A stretch of DNA of 64,000 nt from Verrucomicrobiaceae bacterium (GCA_015075365.1 JABTUN010000001.1:1922001-1986000), one strand, 5' to 3'; numbered from the stretch's first letter, positions 50,620 through 61,300 are shown. Made by a program: numbers and translations. Notes: generated by a model from the letters alone, not told the origin.

Positions 50620-52158
50620 ATGCGTCTGTCATCCCCTCATCCCCCCCGCCGGGGCCGTGCCCTCGCCGGCAACAGCCTCGTGCCTGTCCTCATCATTCTC
50701 ACCGCGCTGGGTGTCAGCACGGCGATCTTCTTTCTGTTCACCCGCAAGAAAATGCTGGCAGACGCGCCCTCGCCTGCCGTCAACGCCAGTGAGGCCCCGC
50801 AGGCCGCCGCGTCGCCGCAGGCAGCGCCTGGAAAGGCCGCCGCTGCTGTGCCTGGCTCCCCACAGGCCCCGTCGTTGCCGTCGTCGGTTGCTCCGAAAGC
50901 CGCCGAACCGGTGCCCGCCGGCTTCGGTTTCGCCCGTCCTCTGGACCTTGGGAAACAGATGGCGCGCAGCCTCGCTGCGGGTGATTTTGCCACGGCGGGC
51001 AAGCTGGCCGCCGCTTCCGATCCCGCGCAGGCAGGCATGGCGGCCCAGTTGTTTCAAAAGCTGACTGAAATGGGCTACAAGCCCGGATTGGAGGAAAATG
51101 TCGAGCTTCTCGGCCTCGTGGAAAACCACACGCGCATCTCCGTGCCGCTCACCAAACCCGGTGTCGAGGGCACCAGCCGTCTCCAGCTCGATCTGGAGCG
51201 TGACGAGCGCATGGGCTGGAAAATCGCCAAAATCACCCTGCCCAAGGACGCCAGCGCTGCTCTGGCCGCCACCACGGTGCCTGCCTCTCCTCCGGTGCCG
51301 GCAGCAGCCCAGACCTCCACAGCCACGCCCGCGAAGCCACCTGTGCCAGCGGCGCCTGTGGGCTCCCCCACCGCGGTGAGCATGCCCCCCAAGGCGCTTT
51401 TTGCCATCGAAGAGACCCAGGACGCGCTCAGCTTTGCCAGTGATTTTGTGCGCCTGCTGCTGGCCCATGATTTTGCGGCTGCCAAAACGTATGTGGACGA
51501 GAAAAAAGTGTCCGTGGAGCGCCTCGTGGGGCTGTGCATCGTCTTTGAGGAAGGTGATTATCGCCTCAAGCCCAGCAAGCCCCTCATCATGACCGTGGCC
51601 AACCCCGAGATGTCCTGGGTCATCGCCCAGGTGGAGTCTGAAACCTTGCAGCAAACCACCGAGTTCGGGCTTGAACTCAAGCGGGAGAACACGATCAGCC
51701 CGTGGAAGGTTGCCGGACTGAACCTTTCCCAGATCCTCGGCTCCTTTGCCCAAAACGCCTCCAAAGTCGGCATCCCCTACACGCCGATCGTGACAAACCC
51801 CAAGGGCGGAGAGTCCCTCGCCCTTTACTTTGAGTATGATCAGGCGCAGCTCCACCCGCGTGCCCAAAAGCAGCTCGAAGTCGTTGCCGGCATGCTCAAA
51901 GCCGATCCTGCCAAAAAACTTCGCATCACCGGCCACACCGATGCGCGCGGCAATGACACCTACAATATCCGCCTCTCCCAGTCCCGCGCGGAATCGGTGA
52001 AACAGCGGCTTGTCGCGCTCGGCGTGCCGGAACCCCAGGTGGAAACCACCGGCATGGGCAAGGCGCAACCTCTCGGTCCCAATCAAAAAGCCGATGGCTC
52101 CGACGACCCGGAGGGCCGCTCCCGCAACCGCCGCGCGGAGATCTTCCTCGACTTTTGA
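50620..52158 (+). CDS. OmpA-domain membrane protein
   Basis: About 512-aa protein anchored by an N-terminal helix ('SLVPVLIILTALGVSTAIFFLF', about residues 20-41). A Pro/Ala-rich linker (about 45-100) and two repeats of a small beta domain ('FARPLDLGKQMARSLAAGDFATAGKLAAASDP', 'FASDFVRLLLAHDFAAAKTYVDEKK') follow. The C-terminal OmpA domain (about 400-512) reads 'LALYFEYDQAQLHPRAQKQLEVVAGML', 'ITGHTDARGNDTYNIRLSQSRAESVKQRL' and 'RNRRAEIFLDF', the peptidoglycan-binding motif. The start was set to 50620, leaving the earlier Met at 50569 as an alternative. Confidence 0.85.
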   Translation: MRLSSPHPPRRGRALAGNSLVPVLIILTALGVSTAIFFLFTRKKMLADAPSPAVNASEAPQAAASPQAAPGKAAAAVPGSPQAPSLPSSVAPKAAEPVPAGFGFARPLDLGKQMARSLAAGDFATAGKLAAASDPAQAGMAAQLFQKLTEMGYKPGLEENVELLGLVENHTRISVPLTKPGVEGTSRLQLDLERDERMGWKIAKITLPKDASAALAATTVPASPPVPAAAQTSTATPAKPPVPAAPVGSPTAVSMPPKALFAIEETQDALSFASDFVRLLLAHDFAAAKTYVDEKKVSVERLVGLCIVFEEGDYRLKPSKPLIMTVANPEMSWVIAQVESETLQQTTEFGLELKRENTISPWKVAGLNLSQILGSFAQNASKVGIPYTPIVTNPKGGESLALYFEYDQAQLHPRAQKQLEVVAGMLKADPAKKLRITGHTDARGNDTYNIRLSQSRAESVKQRLVALGVPEPQVETTGMGKAQPLGPNQKADGSDDPEGRSRNRRAEIFLDF

Positions 52159-52229
52159 TCCCACTTTGAACGCGCAGGCACGCCGTAACCCGTGGTGCAT
52201 GCCAAGATTTCGCGCCCCGCCGGCTCCTG

Positions 52230-52829
52230 ATGACCCCGCTCTTTGTCCCGCCCGATCACTTCCGCGAACTCCAGCGCACCGATATTTTTCCGGATGCCTC
52301 CCGCCCTCTGGAGATCGATCTCGGCTGCGGGGACGGCACCTTTCTCACCGGCATGGCCGCGCATCACCCGGAGCGGGATTTCCTCGGCGTGGAGCGCATG
52401 CTCGGCCGTGTGAGCAAGACGGCGCGGAAGATCGCCGCGCAGCATCTCCCGAACGCCCGCATCATGCGCCTGGAGAGCGCCTACACCGTCGCCTGGCTGC
52501 TGCCGCGCGCCGGCGTGAGCCGCCTGCATCTGCTCTGTCCTGATCCGTGGCCGAAAAAGAAGCACGCCGCGCGCCGCCTCGTGAATCAAGCTGAGTTTCT
52601 CGACGGTCTCGCCCGCATTCTCGTGCCTGGCGGCGAGTTTTTGCTCAAAACGGACGACGGGCCGTATTTTGAGGACACGCTGCTCAGCCTCGCATCCCGC
52701 GCGCATCAGTTCGAGAGGCTCGACTGGCCCGCAAACGCGTTTTTCTACCCCACGACCGACTTTGAGCGGAGCTGGCTCGACATCGGCCGCGTTATTCATC
52801 GCGCCCGCTGGCGCCTGGTCGCTCCGTGA
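52230..52829 (+). CDS. trmB: tRNA (guanine-N7-)-methyltransferase
   Basis: 199-aa cytosolic SAM enzyme methylating G46 of tRNA. 'LEIDLGCGDGTFLTGMAAHHPERDFLGVERM' (residues about 27-57) is the SAM motif. 'LHLLCPDPWPKKKHAARRLVNQAEFLDGLARIL' carries the TrmB signature (PDPWPKKRH-like). 'TDFERSW' near the C-terminus is the usual 'T-x-Y/F-E' end. Confidence 0.95.
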   Translation: MTPLFVPPDHFRELQRTDIFPDASRPLEIDLGCGDGTFLTGMAAHHPERDFLGVERMLGRVSKTARKIAAQHLPNARIMRLESAYTVAWLLPRAGVSRLHLLCPDPWPKKKHAARRLVNQAEFLDGLARILVPGGEFLLKTDDGPYFEDTLLSLASRAHQFERLDWPANAFFYPTTDFERSWLDIGRVIHRARWRLVAP

Positions 52830-52893
52830 TTCGCTACGAGCGGTCATGATGCATGGATTCATCATGGGTCGTACTTTTCGCCATGGCCGCGGT

Positions 52894-52921
52894 TTGCCAC
52901 CTCCCGACGCATCGCTAGTCT
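52894..52921 (+). promoter_or_regulatory. uvrA promoter
   Basis: TTGCCA (52894-52899), 16 nt, TAGTCT (52916-52921), 10 nt before the ATG at 52932. Confidence 0.45.
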
Positions 52922-52931
52922 CGCTGTCCCC

Positions 52932-55900
52932 ATGCCGAAGAAAACTGCCCGCCAACTCATCGTCGACTCCATCCGCATCCGCGGGGCGAGGCAAAACAAT
53001 CTGAAGGGGATCGATCTCGACCTGCCGTTGGGCAAATTGAACGTCATCACGGGTCCGAGCGGCTCCGGGAAGTCGTCGCTGGCCTTCGACACCATTTATG
53101 CGGAAGGGCAGCGGCGCTACGTGGAGACGTTTTCGCCTTACACGCGGCAGTTTTTCGAGCGCATGGACAAGCCGAAGGTCGATTCGATCGAGGGCATCCC
53201 GCCGGCCATCGCCATCGAGCAGGTGAACAACATGCGCAGCACGCGCTCGACCGTCGGCACGATCACGGAGATCAATGACTACCTCAAAATGATCTTCCCG
53301 CGTCTCGCCGAGGCCACGTGTCCCGGCTGCAAACGCCCCGTGCGACCCGAAACGCCGGAAAGCATCGTGCGCGAGCTTTTGAGCGCCTACGCCAACAAAC
53401 AGGCGCTCATCCTGTTTCCCGTTCCCGTGCCGAAAAACGCCGTCACGGCCGATTTCGCCGCGTTTCTGCAATCGCAGGGTTTTGTGCGTGTGTGGCTCTA
53501 CGGCAACGTCATCCGCCTCGACGACGCGGAAGCACTCAAAGGCCGCAAACTGCCCGCGCAGGTGCTCGTGGTGCAGGATCGCGTGGCGCTCGATGCGAAA
53601 CAGCGTTCGCGACTCAGCGAGGCGCTCGAAGCGGCGCTGCGCTATGGCAAAGGCAAGGTCGCGGTAAACATTGATGCCGAGACGCGGCACTTCAGCACCG
53701 ATTGGAGCTGCGCCGACTGCGGCATCACGCTGCCGACACCGACGCCGGGCCTTTTCAGTTTCAATTCACCCATCGGCGCATGCCCGACGTGCCGCGGCTT
53801 TGGCCGCACGCTCGGCATCGACATCGGCAAGGCGATCCCGGATGAATCGCTGAGCATCAATCTTGGCCTCGTTCGTCCGTTTCAAGGCAGCACATATGGC
53901 GAATCCCAGCTCGATCTCGAGCGCGCGGCACGGAAGCGCGGCATCGACATCCACAAGGCCTTCGACGACTACACACCCGAAGAGCGCCACTGGCTCATCG
54001 AGGGCACCGACCCCGATCCCGAGGTCGCCTACAATCGCGGCGAGTGGTATGGCGTGCGCGGCTTTTTCAAGTGGATGGAATCGCGCAGCTACAAGATGCA
54101 CGTGCGCGTCTTCCTCAGCCGCTACCGCGCCTACACCGAGTGCGGCGACTGCGGCGGCGGTCGCTTGAAGAAAGAGGCCTACGCCTTCCGCGTCGGCCCG
54201 CACACCATCGCCGATCTGTGGCGCATGCCCGTGAGCGAACTGCATCCGCTCGTGCAAACCTGGCCGCTCAAAGAAGGCGATCACGCCGCGAAGCTCCTGC
54301 GCGATGAAATCGCCAGCCGCGTGAGCTACATGGATCGCGCCGGCCTCGGCTACCTCAATCTCGACCGCCAAACGCGCACCCTCAGCGGCGGCGAGCTGCA
54401 ACGCGTGAATCTGACCACCTGCCTCGGCGCGTCGCTCGTGAACACGCTCTTCGTCCTCGACGAGCCCAGCATCGGCCTCCACCCGCGCGACATCGGCCGC
54501 CTCATCGGCGTCATGGAAGGCCTGCGCGACAAAGGCAACACGCTCCTCGTCGTCGAACATGAAGAAGCCGTCATGCAAGCCGCCGACAACCTCATCGACA
54601 TCGGCCCCGGCCGCGGTGAGAAGGGCGGCGAGCTCGTCTTCAACGGGCCGCTGGAGAAGCTCTCGAAGACGAAGGGCTCGTTGACCGGTGATTATCTTTT
54701 TGGGCGGAAGAACATTCCTGTTCCCGCGAAGCGCCGTTCTGTAGTCCCGCCTTTAGGCGGAACCAAAACCAGACCGCCTAAAGGCGGGACTACAAACACG
54801 CTTTCCATCCGAAGCGCCCGCCAAAACAACCTCCGCAAACTCGACGCGGACATCCCGCTGAACGCGTTCGTCTGCATCACCGGCGTCAGCGGCTCCGGGA
54901 AATCGACGCTCGTGCACGATGTGCTCTACCGGAACCTCCAAAAGCTTCGCGGCGAGGTCTGCGAGGATGAACCCGGACGCGTGGGCAGCATCAGCGGTTG
55001 GGAGCAGCTTGGCAGCGTGGTCATGGTCGATCAATCACCGCTCGCACGCACGCCGCGCTCGACGCCGGCGGTGTTCACGGGCGCGTTTGATCACATCCGC
55101 ACGCTCTTCGCGGCCTGCGACGACGCGGCCACGCAGGGCATCATGCCCGGCTTCTTCAGCTTCAACAGCGGCGAGGGCCGCTGCGAGCGCTGCATGGGCA
55201 ACGGCTTCGAAAAGATCGAGATGCAGTTCCTCAGCGATCTCTTCGTCACCTGCCCCGAGTGCGAAGGGAAGCGCTACAAGCCGCACGCGCTCAAAATCCT
55301 GCTCCACGGCAAATCCATCCACGATGTGCTCAGCATGACCATCGAGGATGCCGTGCCGTGGTTCGCCAGCATCGAGCATCGCGCCGTCGCGGCGATCAAT
55401 CGCAGCCTGCAGCTCGTCATTGATGCCGGACTCGGCTACCTGCGCCTCGGCCAGCCGCTCAACACGCTCAGCGGCGGTGAAGCGCAGCGCCTCAAACTCG
55501 TCGGCCATCTGCTGGAGCCGCAAACACCCGGCAAGAGCAGCCTGCTCCTCCTCGACGAACCCACCACCGGCCTCCACTTCGACGACATCGCGCTGCTCAT
55601 CAAACTTCTCCAGCGCCTCGTCGATGAAGGCAACAGCCTCGTCGTCATCGAGCACAATCTGGAAGTCATCAAATGCGCCGACTGGGTGCTTGATCTTGGA
55701 CCTGAAGGCGGCGCGGGTGGTGGGACGCTCGTGATCGCGGGGACACCCGAAGACGTCGCGGATTGCAGTGCGTCGCATACCGGGCGGTATCTCCAATCCG
55801 TTCTCGGTTCGCAGTTCTCGGTTCGCAGTTCTTCCAAAGCGAGCGCGCCGAGAAAAACCGAGAACCGGGAACCGAGAACCGGGAACTGCATCAGCATCCG

Positions 55901-58493
55901 CGGCGCACGCGAACACAATCTCAAAAACATCTCCCTCGACATCCCCCGCGACGAATTCGTCGTCGTCACGGGCCTCAGCGGCAGTGGCAAATCCTCCCTC
56001 GCCTTCGATCTCATCTTCGCGGAAGGCCAGCGTCGTTTCCTCGACTCCATGTCCGTCTATGCACGCACCTTTGTCGAGCAGATGGAGAAGCCGGAGGTGG
56101 ATCTCATCAGCGGCGTGCCGCCGACGGTCGCCATCGAGCAGCGCATCTCGCGCGGCGGTGGCAAATCGACCGTGGCGACGGTGACGGAGGTGTATCACTT
56201 CCTGCGATTGCTCTTTGCGAAGCTCGGCACGCAGTTCTGCCCGAAATGCGCCGTGGCGGTGAAGAAGCAAAGCTCGGAGGCCATCCTCAAAACCATCCAG
56301 GGCCACCTGCGCACCAGCGGCGGCCATTTGCTCGCGCCGCTCATCAAGGCGCGAAAAGGCTTCCACACCGATGTGGCCGAAAACGCGGCGAAACACGGCA
56401 TCGAGACGCTTTGGGTCGATGGCGAGTTCAAACCGACGATGGGCTTCAAACGCCTCGAACGCTTCAAAGAGCACAGCATCGACGCCGTCATCGCCAAGGT
56501 CGGAAAAGGCGAAAACGCCGACGTTTTGCGTCCGCACATCGAAACCGCGCTCAAGATGGGCAAAGGCACCATCAAGCTGCGCCTCGCCGACAAGTCGATG
56601 CACGTGCTCAGCACCGAAATGAGCTGCCCGAGCTGCGGTTGGAGCTTCGAGGAGCTCGATCCGCGACTCTTCAGCTTCAACAGCCCGCACGGCTGGTGCA
56701 AAGACTGCCGCGGCTTTGGCTACACCGGCCATCAGCGCGACCTCAGCGACCGCAATGCCGACGTTTCCATGCTCGAAGCCGAGCTGGAGGAAGAACGCCG
56801 CTTCAACAGCGACGATGATGAAGACGCCGCGCCACGCCAGGTGTGCCCGACGTGCCACGGCAGCCGCATCAACGAGATCGGCCGCGCCGTGCAGCTCCAA
56901 AAGAACACCATCCAAGACTTCGCCTCGCTCACGGCTGGTGAAGCCGGCAAACTCATCGCCAAACTCAAATTCGAAGGCACGGAGGCCATCATCGCACGCG
57001 ACATTGTGAAGGAGATCGAGCAGCGCCTCAAATTCATGCAGGAGGTCGGCCTCGGCTACTTGCAGCTCAATCGCAGCGCCGACACGCTCAGCGGTGGCGA
57101 GGCGCAGCGCATTCGTTTGTCCGCGCAGCTCGGCAGCAATCTCCGTGGCGTGCTTTACGTGCTCGACGAGCCCACCATCGGCCTGCATCCGCGCGACAAC
57201 GAAAAGCTCCTCAACACGCTCACCGCCCTGCGCGACAAAGGAAACAGCCTCCTCGTCGTCGAGCACGATGACGAGACGATGAAACGCGCCGACACCATCC
57301 TCGACCTCGGCCCCGGCGCGGGCAAATTCGGCGGCGAAGTCGTCGCGCAAGGCACGCTGGCGCATCTTTTGAAGTCGAAGCAGAGCGTCACCGGTCAAAG
57401 CCTCAAACGTCCGCTCAAACATCCCTCGCGCGGCACTCGCAGGCCTTTGCCATCCGCGAAATCGAAGGACGGCTGGCTCCGCGTCACCGGCGCCACGGCG
57501 AACAACCTTAAAAACATCGACGTCAGCATTCCGCTCGGTCGTTTGACCGTGCTCACCGGCGTCAGCGGCAGCGGCAAGAGCAGCTTCATGCACGGCGCGT
57601 TGTCGCCAGCTGTGCGCGAAAAAATCAGCAAGGCCAAGATCAAGGTCGCGAAGGCCTGGAAGACCGTTTCAGGCTTCGAAAACCTCCAAACCGTCCACGA
57701 AGTCGATCAATCGCCCATCGGCAAAACCAGCCGCTCCTGCCCCGCGACCTACGTCGGCATCCTCGACGACATCCGCGCTCTGTTTGCCCAAGTGCCGCTT
57801 GCCCGCACACGCGGCTACACCGCCAGTCGTTTCTCCTTCAACACCGAAGGCGGCCGCTGCGAAACCTGCGGTGGCAATGGCGAGATCAAAGTCGAAATGG
57901 CCTTCCTGCCCACCACGCGCGTGCATTGCGAAACCTGCCACGGCCTGCGCTTCAACGCCGCCACGCTCGAAATCGAATACAATAATAAGCACATCGGCGA
58001 CGTGCTCCGCATGAGCATCACCGAAGCCGCCGAGTTCTTCGCACCCGTGCAAAAAATCGCCCGACCGCTCAAACTCCTCGCCGACACCGGCCTCGGCTAC
58101 CTCCAACTCGGTCAGCCCAGCCCCACTCTCAGCGGAGGCGAGGCCCAGCGCATCAAACTCGTCACCGAACTCCGCAGCGGCGACGGCAAAACGATCAAGG
58201 AGCAGCTCAAAGGCATTCTAAAGGCCGGGAAGCGCAATCTCTACCTCATCGAAGAGCCCACCATCGGCCTCCACATCCGCGACGTCGCCCGTCTCATCGA
58301 CGTCCTCCACCGCCTCGTCGATGAAGGCCACACCGTCGTCGTCATCGAGCACCACTCCGACGTTTACGCCGAAGCCGACTACCTCATCGACATCGGCCCC
58401 GAAGCCGGATCGGATGGCGGCCAACTCGTCGCCGCCGGAACGCCTGAGGAGGTGAAGAAGAGCAAGGTGAGCCGCACGGCGCGGTTTTTGTGA
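52932..58493 (+). CDS. uvrA: Double-length tandem excinuclease UvrA
   Basis: 1853-aa nucleotide-excision-repair ATPase built as two UvrA copies in one chain, about twice the normal 940-960 aa. Four Walker A motifs are seen: '[15 protein letters not shown]' (about 39-53), '[14 protein letters not shown]', '[15 protein letters not shown]' and '[14 protein letters not shown]'. ABC signatures read '[10 protein letters not shown]' and '[11 protein letters not shown]'/'RIR'/'RIK'. Zn-binding CxxC pairs recur ([16 protein letters not shown]...[16 protein letters not shown]). The long form is also found in Chlamydia. Two repeat-derived linkers are in frame: residues about 604-621 and 957-986. Nothing suggests frameshift or decay. 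Confidence 0.97.
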   Translation: MPKKTARQLIVDSIRIRGARQNNLKGIDLDLPLGKLNVITGPSGSGKSSLAFDTIYAEGQRRYVETFSPYTRQFFERMDKPKVDSIEGIPPAIAIEQVNNMRSTRSTVGTITEINDYLKMIFPRLAEATCPGCKRPVRPETPESIVRELLSAYANKQALILFPVPVPKNAVTADFAAFLQSQGFVRVWLYGNVIRLDDAEALKGRKLPAQVLVVQDRVALDAKQRSRLSEALEAALRYGKGKVAVNIDAETRHFSTDWSCADCGITLPTPTPGLFSFNSPIGACPTCRGFGRTLGIDIGKAIPDESLSINLGLVRPFQGSTYGESQLDLERAARKRGIDIHKAFDDYTPEERHWLIEGTDPDPEVAYNRGEWYGVRGFFKWMESRSYKMHVRVFLSRYRAYTECGDCGGGRLKKEAYAFRVGPHTIADLWRMPVSELHPLVQTWPLKEGDHAAKLLRDEIASRVSYMDRAGLGYLNLDRQTRTLSGGELQRVNLTTCLGASLVNTLFVLDEPSIGLHPRDIGRLIGVMEGLRDKGNTLLVVEHEEAVMQAADNLIDIGPGRGEKGGELVFNGPLEKLSKTKGSLTGDYLFGRKNIPVPAKRRSVVPPLGGTKTRPPKGGTTNTLSIRSARQNNLRKLDADIPLNAFVCITGVSGSGKSTLVHDVLYRNLQKLRGEVCEDEPGRVGSISGWEQLGSVVMVDQSPLARTPRSTPAVFTGAFDHIRTLFAACDDAATQGIMPGFFSFNSGEGRCERCMGNGFEKIEMQFLSDLFVTCPECEGKRYKPHALKILLHGKSIHDVLSMTIEDAVPWFASIEHRAVAAINRSLQLVIDAGLGYLRLGQPLNTLSGGEAQRLKLVGHLLEPQTPGKSSLLLLDEPTTGLHFDDIALLIKLLQRLVDEGNSLVVIEHNLEVIKCADWVLDLGPEGGAGGGTLVIAGTPEDVADCSASHTGRYLQSVLGSQFSVRSSSKASAPRKTENREPRTGNCISIRGAREHNLKNISLDIPRDEFVVVTGLSGSGKSSLAFDLIFAEGQRRFLDSMSVYARTFVEQMEKPEVDLISGVPPTVAIEQRISRGGGKSTVATVTEVYHFLRLLFAKLGTQFCPKCAVAVKKQSSEAILKTIQGHLRTSGGHLLAPLIKARKGFHTDVAENAAKHGIETLWVDGEFKPTMGFKRLERFKEHSIDAVIAKVGKGENADVLRPHIETALKMGKGTIKLRLADKSMHVLSTEMSCPSCGWSFEELDPRLFSFNSPHGWCKDCRGFGYTGHQRDLSDRNADVSMLEAELEEERRFNSDDDEDAAPRQVCPTCHGSRINEIGRAVQLQKNTIQDFASLTAGEAGKLIAKLKFEGTEAIIARDIVKEIEQRLKFMQEVGLGYLQLNRSADTLSGGEAQRIRLSAQLGSNLRGVLYVLDEPTIGLHPRDNEKLLNTLTALRDKGNSLLVVEHDDETMKRADTILDLGPGAGKFGGEVVAQGTLAHLLKSKQSVTGQSLKRPLKHPSRGTRRPLPSAKSKDGWLRVTGATANNLKNIDVSIPLGRLTVLTGVSGSGKSSFMHGALSPAVREKISKAKIKVAKAWKTVSGFENLQTVHEVDQSPIGKTSRSCPATYVGILDDIRALFAQVPLARTRGYTASRFSFNTEGGRCETCGGNGEIKVEMAFLPTTRVHCETCHGLRFNAATLEIEYNNKHIGDVLRMSITEAAEFFAPVQKIARPLKLLADTGLGYLQLGQPSPTLSGGEAQRIKLVTELRSGDGKTIKEQLKGILKAGKRNLYLIEEPTIGLHIRDVARLIDVLHRLVDEGHTVVVIEHHSDVYAEADYLIDIGPEAGSDGGQLVAAGTPEEVKKSKVSRTARFL
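54741..54793. repeat. Palindromic repeat inserted in frame in uvrA
   Basis: Arms GTAGTCCCGCCTTTAGGCGG (54741-54760) and CCGCCTAAAGGCGGGACTAC (54774-54793) are perfect inverses with a 13-nt loop; each arm has its own inner palindrome. Read in the uvrA frame they give '[18 protein letters not shown]', just before the second ATPase region of copy 1. Very likely a mobile-type repeat fixed in a linker. Confidence 0.8.
55801..55889. repeat. TTCTCGGTTCGCAG repeat with inverted copies, in frame in uvrA
   Basis: Two tandem copies of TTCTCGGTTCGCAG (55801-55814, 55815-55828) are followed by inverted copies (CCGAGAA..., AACCGAGAACCGGGAACTGC at about 55870-55889). In frame they give part of the linker between the two UvrA copies, rich in Ser/Arg/Lys. 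Confidence 0.75.
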
Positions 58494-58528
58494 TTGCTGA
58501 ATCTGAGGCGATCCGAAATCATATCAGC

Positions 58529-59239
58529 ATGACTGACGCCACATCCAAACCACCGCTCCGCTGGTTCGAGCGCACCTGGGTCGGCTTCGTTAGCTCATTC
58601 CTCGTTTGCTTCGCTGCGACTGGCATCTCGATGTTTCTTCGGTTCACGCTGGCAGATTCGCTTTCACAGCGGATTGAAGCCGGGATATTCTCGGGGTTCC
58701 TGTTCGGAGGCTTATTGTTTGTGTTTTTCATCGGTCCAATCCAGGTGGTAGTCCTCCTGCTGCTCCGGTGGTTGAAGATTCAGCCTCGTTGGAGAGTGCT
58801 TTGTTCCCAAGTTCCTGCGGGAATAGTTTTCATTTATCTCATCCGCTCTTCTCTGACTGCTGTGAGTCCAAGCGGTGAACAAAAATGGTTTGAGCAGGCT
58901 GTAGGCGTCCCCATTCCGCCTGATGTGAAACTCGTTCACGCGGAGCATGGTCTGGGCCTTCAGGATCGCCGAGGCCTTTGGCTGCTGGAGGGCGAACCAG
59001 CAGCTTTTGACCGTTTGGTCGCCGCTCGCGGTTGGTGGCGTCAGGAACAAGAAGTTAACCCCATGGCCGAAGAAGGTATTCGGAGAGCTGCTCATCACTT
59101 TGGCAAATCAACACCTTGGACAGCCGATGCCATTTACTTTTGGGCCGCCGACAAAGAAGCCACCAAACCACCTTTTGGAATGAGTTATCTTGTAGCAGAC
59201 AAGGAACGCAAACGATGGGCGGTTTGGGTTGTGGATTAA
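58529..59239 (+). CDS. Hypothetical membrane protein
   Basis: 236-aa protein, unrecognised. Residues about 18-130 hold three hydrophobic helices ('VGFVSSFLVCFAATGISMF', 'FSGFLFGGLLFVFFIGPIQVVVLLLL', 'QVPAGIVFIYLIR'). The C-terminal 100 residues are soluble ('DRLVAARGWWRQEQEVNPMAEEGIRRAAHHFGKSTPWTADAIYFWAADKEATK'). Codon use is less GC-biased than the flanks, which suggests later acquisition. ATG 58529 is chosen over 58490. Function unknown. Confidence 0.6.
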   Translation: MTDATSKPPLRWFERTWVGFVSSFLVCFAATGISMFLRFTLADSLSQRIEAGIFSGFLFGGLLFVFFIGPIQVVVLLLLRWLKIQPRWRVLCSQVPAGIVFIYLIRSSLTAVSPSGEQKWFEQAVGVPIPPDVKLVHAEHGLGLQDRRGLWLLEGEPAAFDRLVAARGWWRQEQEVNPMAEEGIRRAAHHFGKSTPWTADAIYFWAADKEATKPPFGMSYLVADKERKRWAVWVVD

Positions 59240-59245
59240 CGACGT

Positions 59246-59449
59246 TCACGCCGCCTTCGCCGTCCGCACACGACTTGCCGCCTCGGAAATACCTTCGGTA
59301 AGCTTCACCGGCCACTGCTTGAGCCTGCCATCCACGCTGAGACCGACGACGGCTTCGCAGGGCGGGCAGTTCACCGGTTTGGCGAGGATGAGGAACTCCG
59401 GTCCCATGTGGGAAACATCGTGACGCACGCCGCCGACTTCGAGAAACAT
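59246..59449 (-). CDS. Small hypothetical protein opposite a kinase-like pseudogene
   Basis: 67-aa frame: MFLEVGGVRHDVSHMGPEFL... then 'PVNCPPCEAVVGLSVDGRLKQWPVKLTEGISEAASR'. It resembles small proteins that commonly pair with a divergent kinase-like protein (family recalled, not searched). Here the partner is a decayed gene at 59493-59985. The longer frame to 59842 is antisense to the pseudogene. Confidence 0.5.
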   Translation of the reverse strand: MFLEVGGVRHDVSHMGPEFLILAKPVNCPPCEAVVGLSVDGRLKQWPVKLTEGISEAASRVRTAKAA

Positions 59450-59492
59450 CTCCACGGTGGCGCTATAGCCGGTCTTCGGCGAGGATGAGCGG

Positions 59493-59985
59493 ATGGTGTT
59501 TGATTCCATGGAGCAAAAGGCGCTGGCGTATGCCGTGAGCCGCCACGCGGAGCTGGGCGACAGTCTCGGCTTCGGGATGGATGTAGCGTCTGGCTCCTGC
59601 ACGGCAAGGACCGAAATCATCCGTGGGCGGTGAAGCTCTTTCGCTCGGCCAAACCCTATGAGCGGGAACGTGACTGATACCTGCGCCTGCATGAACTTCA
59701 GGTCGAGTCCGTGCGAGGCTTTGCGGTGCCCGCCTACCTGCATCACGACGATGGCCATCTGGCTGTGGAGATGACGATCGTGAGGCCGCCGTATCTCCTC
59801 GACTTTGCCGGGGCGCTTCTCGACGAGCCCTTCGACTTTCACGAGGAAACCTGGGAAGCCTGGGAGATGGACCGCATGGAAAAATTCGAGGATCGCTGCC
59901 TGAGGTGAAAAAAGTCATGCGCGAGCTGGAATGCCACGGCATCTTTCTGTCTGATCTGCATCCCGGGAACATCGCCTTCGAGTAG
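59493..59985 (+). pseudogene. Protein-kinase-like (APH-type) pseudogene
   Basis: Conceptual reading gives 'MVFDSMEQKALAYAVSRH' then 'LGDSLGFGMDG', 'VWLLHGKDRNHPWAVKLFRS', 'YLRLHELQVESVRGFAVPAYLHHDDG', 'LAVEMTIVRPPYLLDFAGALL' and finally 'LECHGIFLSDLHPGNIAFE' (catalytic DLHPGN motif). At least three lesions break it: a frameshift near 59580, an in-frame TGA near 59676 and a frameshift near 59902. The family is an atypical kinase-like fold. The 232 nt from 59986 to 60217 show no gene. Confidence 0.8.
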
Positions 59986-60217
59986 CGGAAGTCGTGCGAG
60001 ACTTCGTTACCGAGCCACTCAGGCCGGGCGAAGACAGCGTCTTCCGATGGAAGCTCGATTTCGGAGCACAAGATGCCGAGGGGGCGTGATTTGCCTGGAA
60101 GCAGCGGCCGCGAGGAGCCGGGCGGGTGTGCGGACAACCAACCCCCACCTCAGCCAAACGCGGGAGCAATCATGATGGCGTTCTTGCATCATCGGCGGTT
60201 CACGGCGAGATCAGGGC

Positions 60218-61300
60218 ATGACAGATGCTGATTTCACCCCCGCCACCGCCGCCGAGGCACGCCAGTTGCGCGACCGGCTGGACGCGCAGGGGAAACGGCT
60301 GGTGTTCACGAACGGCTGCTTTGATCTTCTGCATGCCGGGCATGTGCGCTACCTGGCGCAGGCGCGCGCTCTGGGCGATGCGCTGGTGGTGGCGCTGAAT
60401 TCCGATGCCTCCGTCCGGGCGCTGAAGGGGCCTGAACGACCGCTGAACAACGAGAATGACCGCGCGGAGGTCTTGTGCGCGTTGAAGGCCGTGGACGCGG
60501 TCGTCGTGTTCGGGGATGAGCGTGCGACGCGGCTGATCGAGACGATCCGCCCGCATGTGTATGCGAAAGGCGGGGACTACACCGTCGAATCCCTCAATGC
60601 GCAGGAGCGCGCGGCTTTGCAGGCGGCGGGCGCGGAGATCCGCATCCTGCCGCTGGTGCCCGGGCGCTCCACGACCGCCACGATCCAAAAAATGCATGCT
60701 CCGGCCGCCGGCAGGCTGCGACTGGGTGTGCTCGGCAGCGGCAAGGGCACCAATCTCCAGGCCATCTTCGACGCGGTCCACGCGGGAAGGCTCGATGCGG
60801 AGGTCGTGGCGGTGATTTCCGATCAGAACGACTCGGAGTTTCTCTCCATCGCCAGGCGGGAGGGCGCGCCGGCGCACTTTGTCGATCCGGGCGACAACCC
60901 CAAGAGACTTGGCGCGGCGGCGCAGAAGGAGATTTTCGAGCATCTGGAGCGCGCGCGGACGGATGTGGTCGTGCTGGCCGGCTTCATGCGGATCTTGAAG
61001 GAGCCGGTGATCAGCGCGTATGCGGGGCGCATCGTGAATGTGCATCCCTCCTTGCTGCCGCGGCACAAGGGCGCTCATGCGGTGCAGGACGCGCTCGACG
61101 CCGGAGACAGGGAGGCCGGTTGCACGGTGCATCTCGTCACCGCGGAGATCGACGCGGGGGCGATTTTGGAGCAGGGCCGCGTGCCCGTGCTGCCGGGCGA
61201 CACCGCGGAGCTTTTGCACGACCGCATCAAGGCTGTGGAGCATGTGCTGCTGCCGAAGGTCTTGAGTGAATGGCGTCAGCGCGGCTTGGCGGTGAGGTGA
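60218..61300 (+). CDS. Fusion: HldE2/RfaE2-like nucleotidyltransferase + GAR transformylase (PurN)
   Basis: 360-aa cytosolic two-domain protein. Residues about 10-155 are a cytidylyltransferase-fold domain as in HldE C-terminus: '[24 protein letters not shown]' (HxGH motif), '[30 protein letters not shown]', 'YAKGGDYT'. It would transfer a nucleotide to heptose-1-phosphate for LPS core. Residues about 167-360 are PurN: '[19 protein letters not shown]', '[33 protein letters not shown]' (catalytic Asn/His) and '[11 protein letters not shown]' (Asp), making FGAR in purine synthesis. No frameshift or stop separates them. Both active sites look complete. Confidence 0.93.
   Translation: MTDADFTPATAAEARQLRDRLDAQGKRLVFTNGCFDLLHAGHVRYLAQARALGDALVVALNSDASVRALKGPERPLNNENDRAEVLCALKAVDAVVVFGDERATRLIETIRPHVYAKGGDYTVESLNAQERAALQAAGAEIRILPLVPGRSTTATIQKMHAPAAGRLRLGVLGSGKGTNLQAIFDAVHAGRLDAEVVAVISDQNDSEFLSIARREGAPAHFVDPGDNPKRLGAAAQKEIFEHLERARTDVVVLAGFMRILKEPVISAYAGRIVNVHPSLLPRHKGAHAVQDALDAGDREAGCTVHLVTAEIDAGAILEQGRVPVLPGDTAELLHDRIKAVEHVLLPKVLSEWRQRGLAVR

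Noticed and set aside
55035..57593. 852-aa minus-strand ORF
   Set aside because: Antisense shadow of uvrA; no domain and no translation signals.
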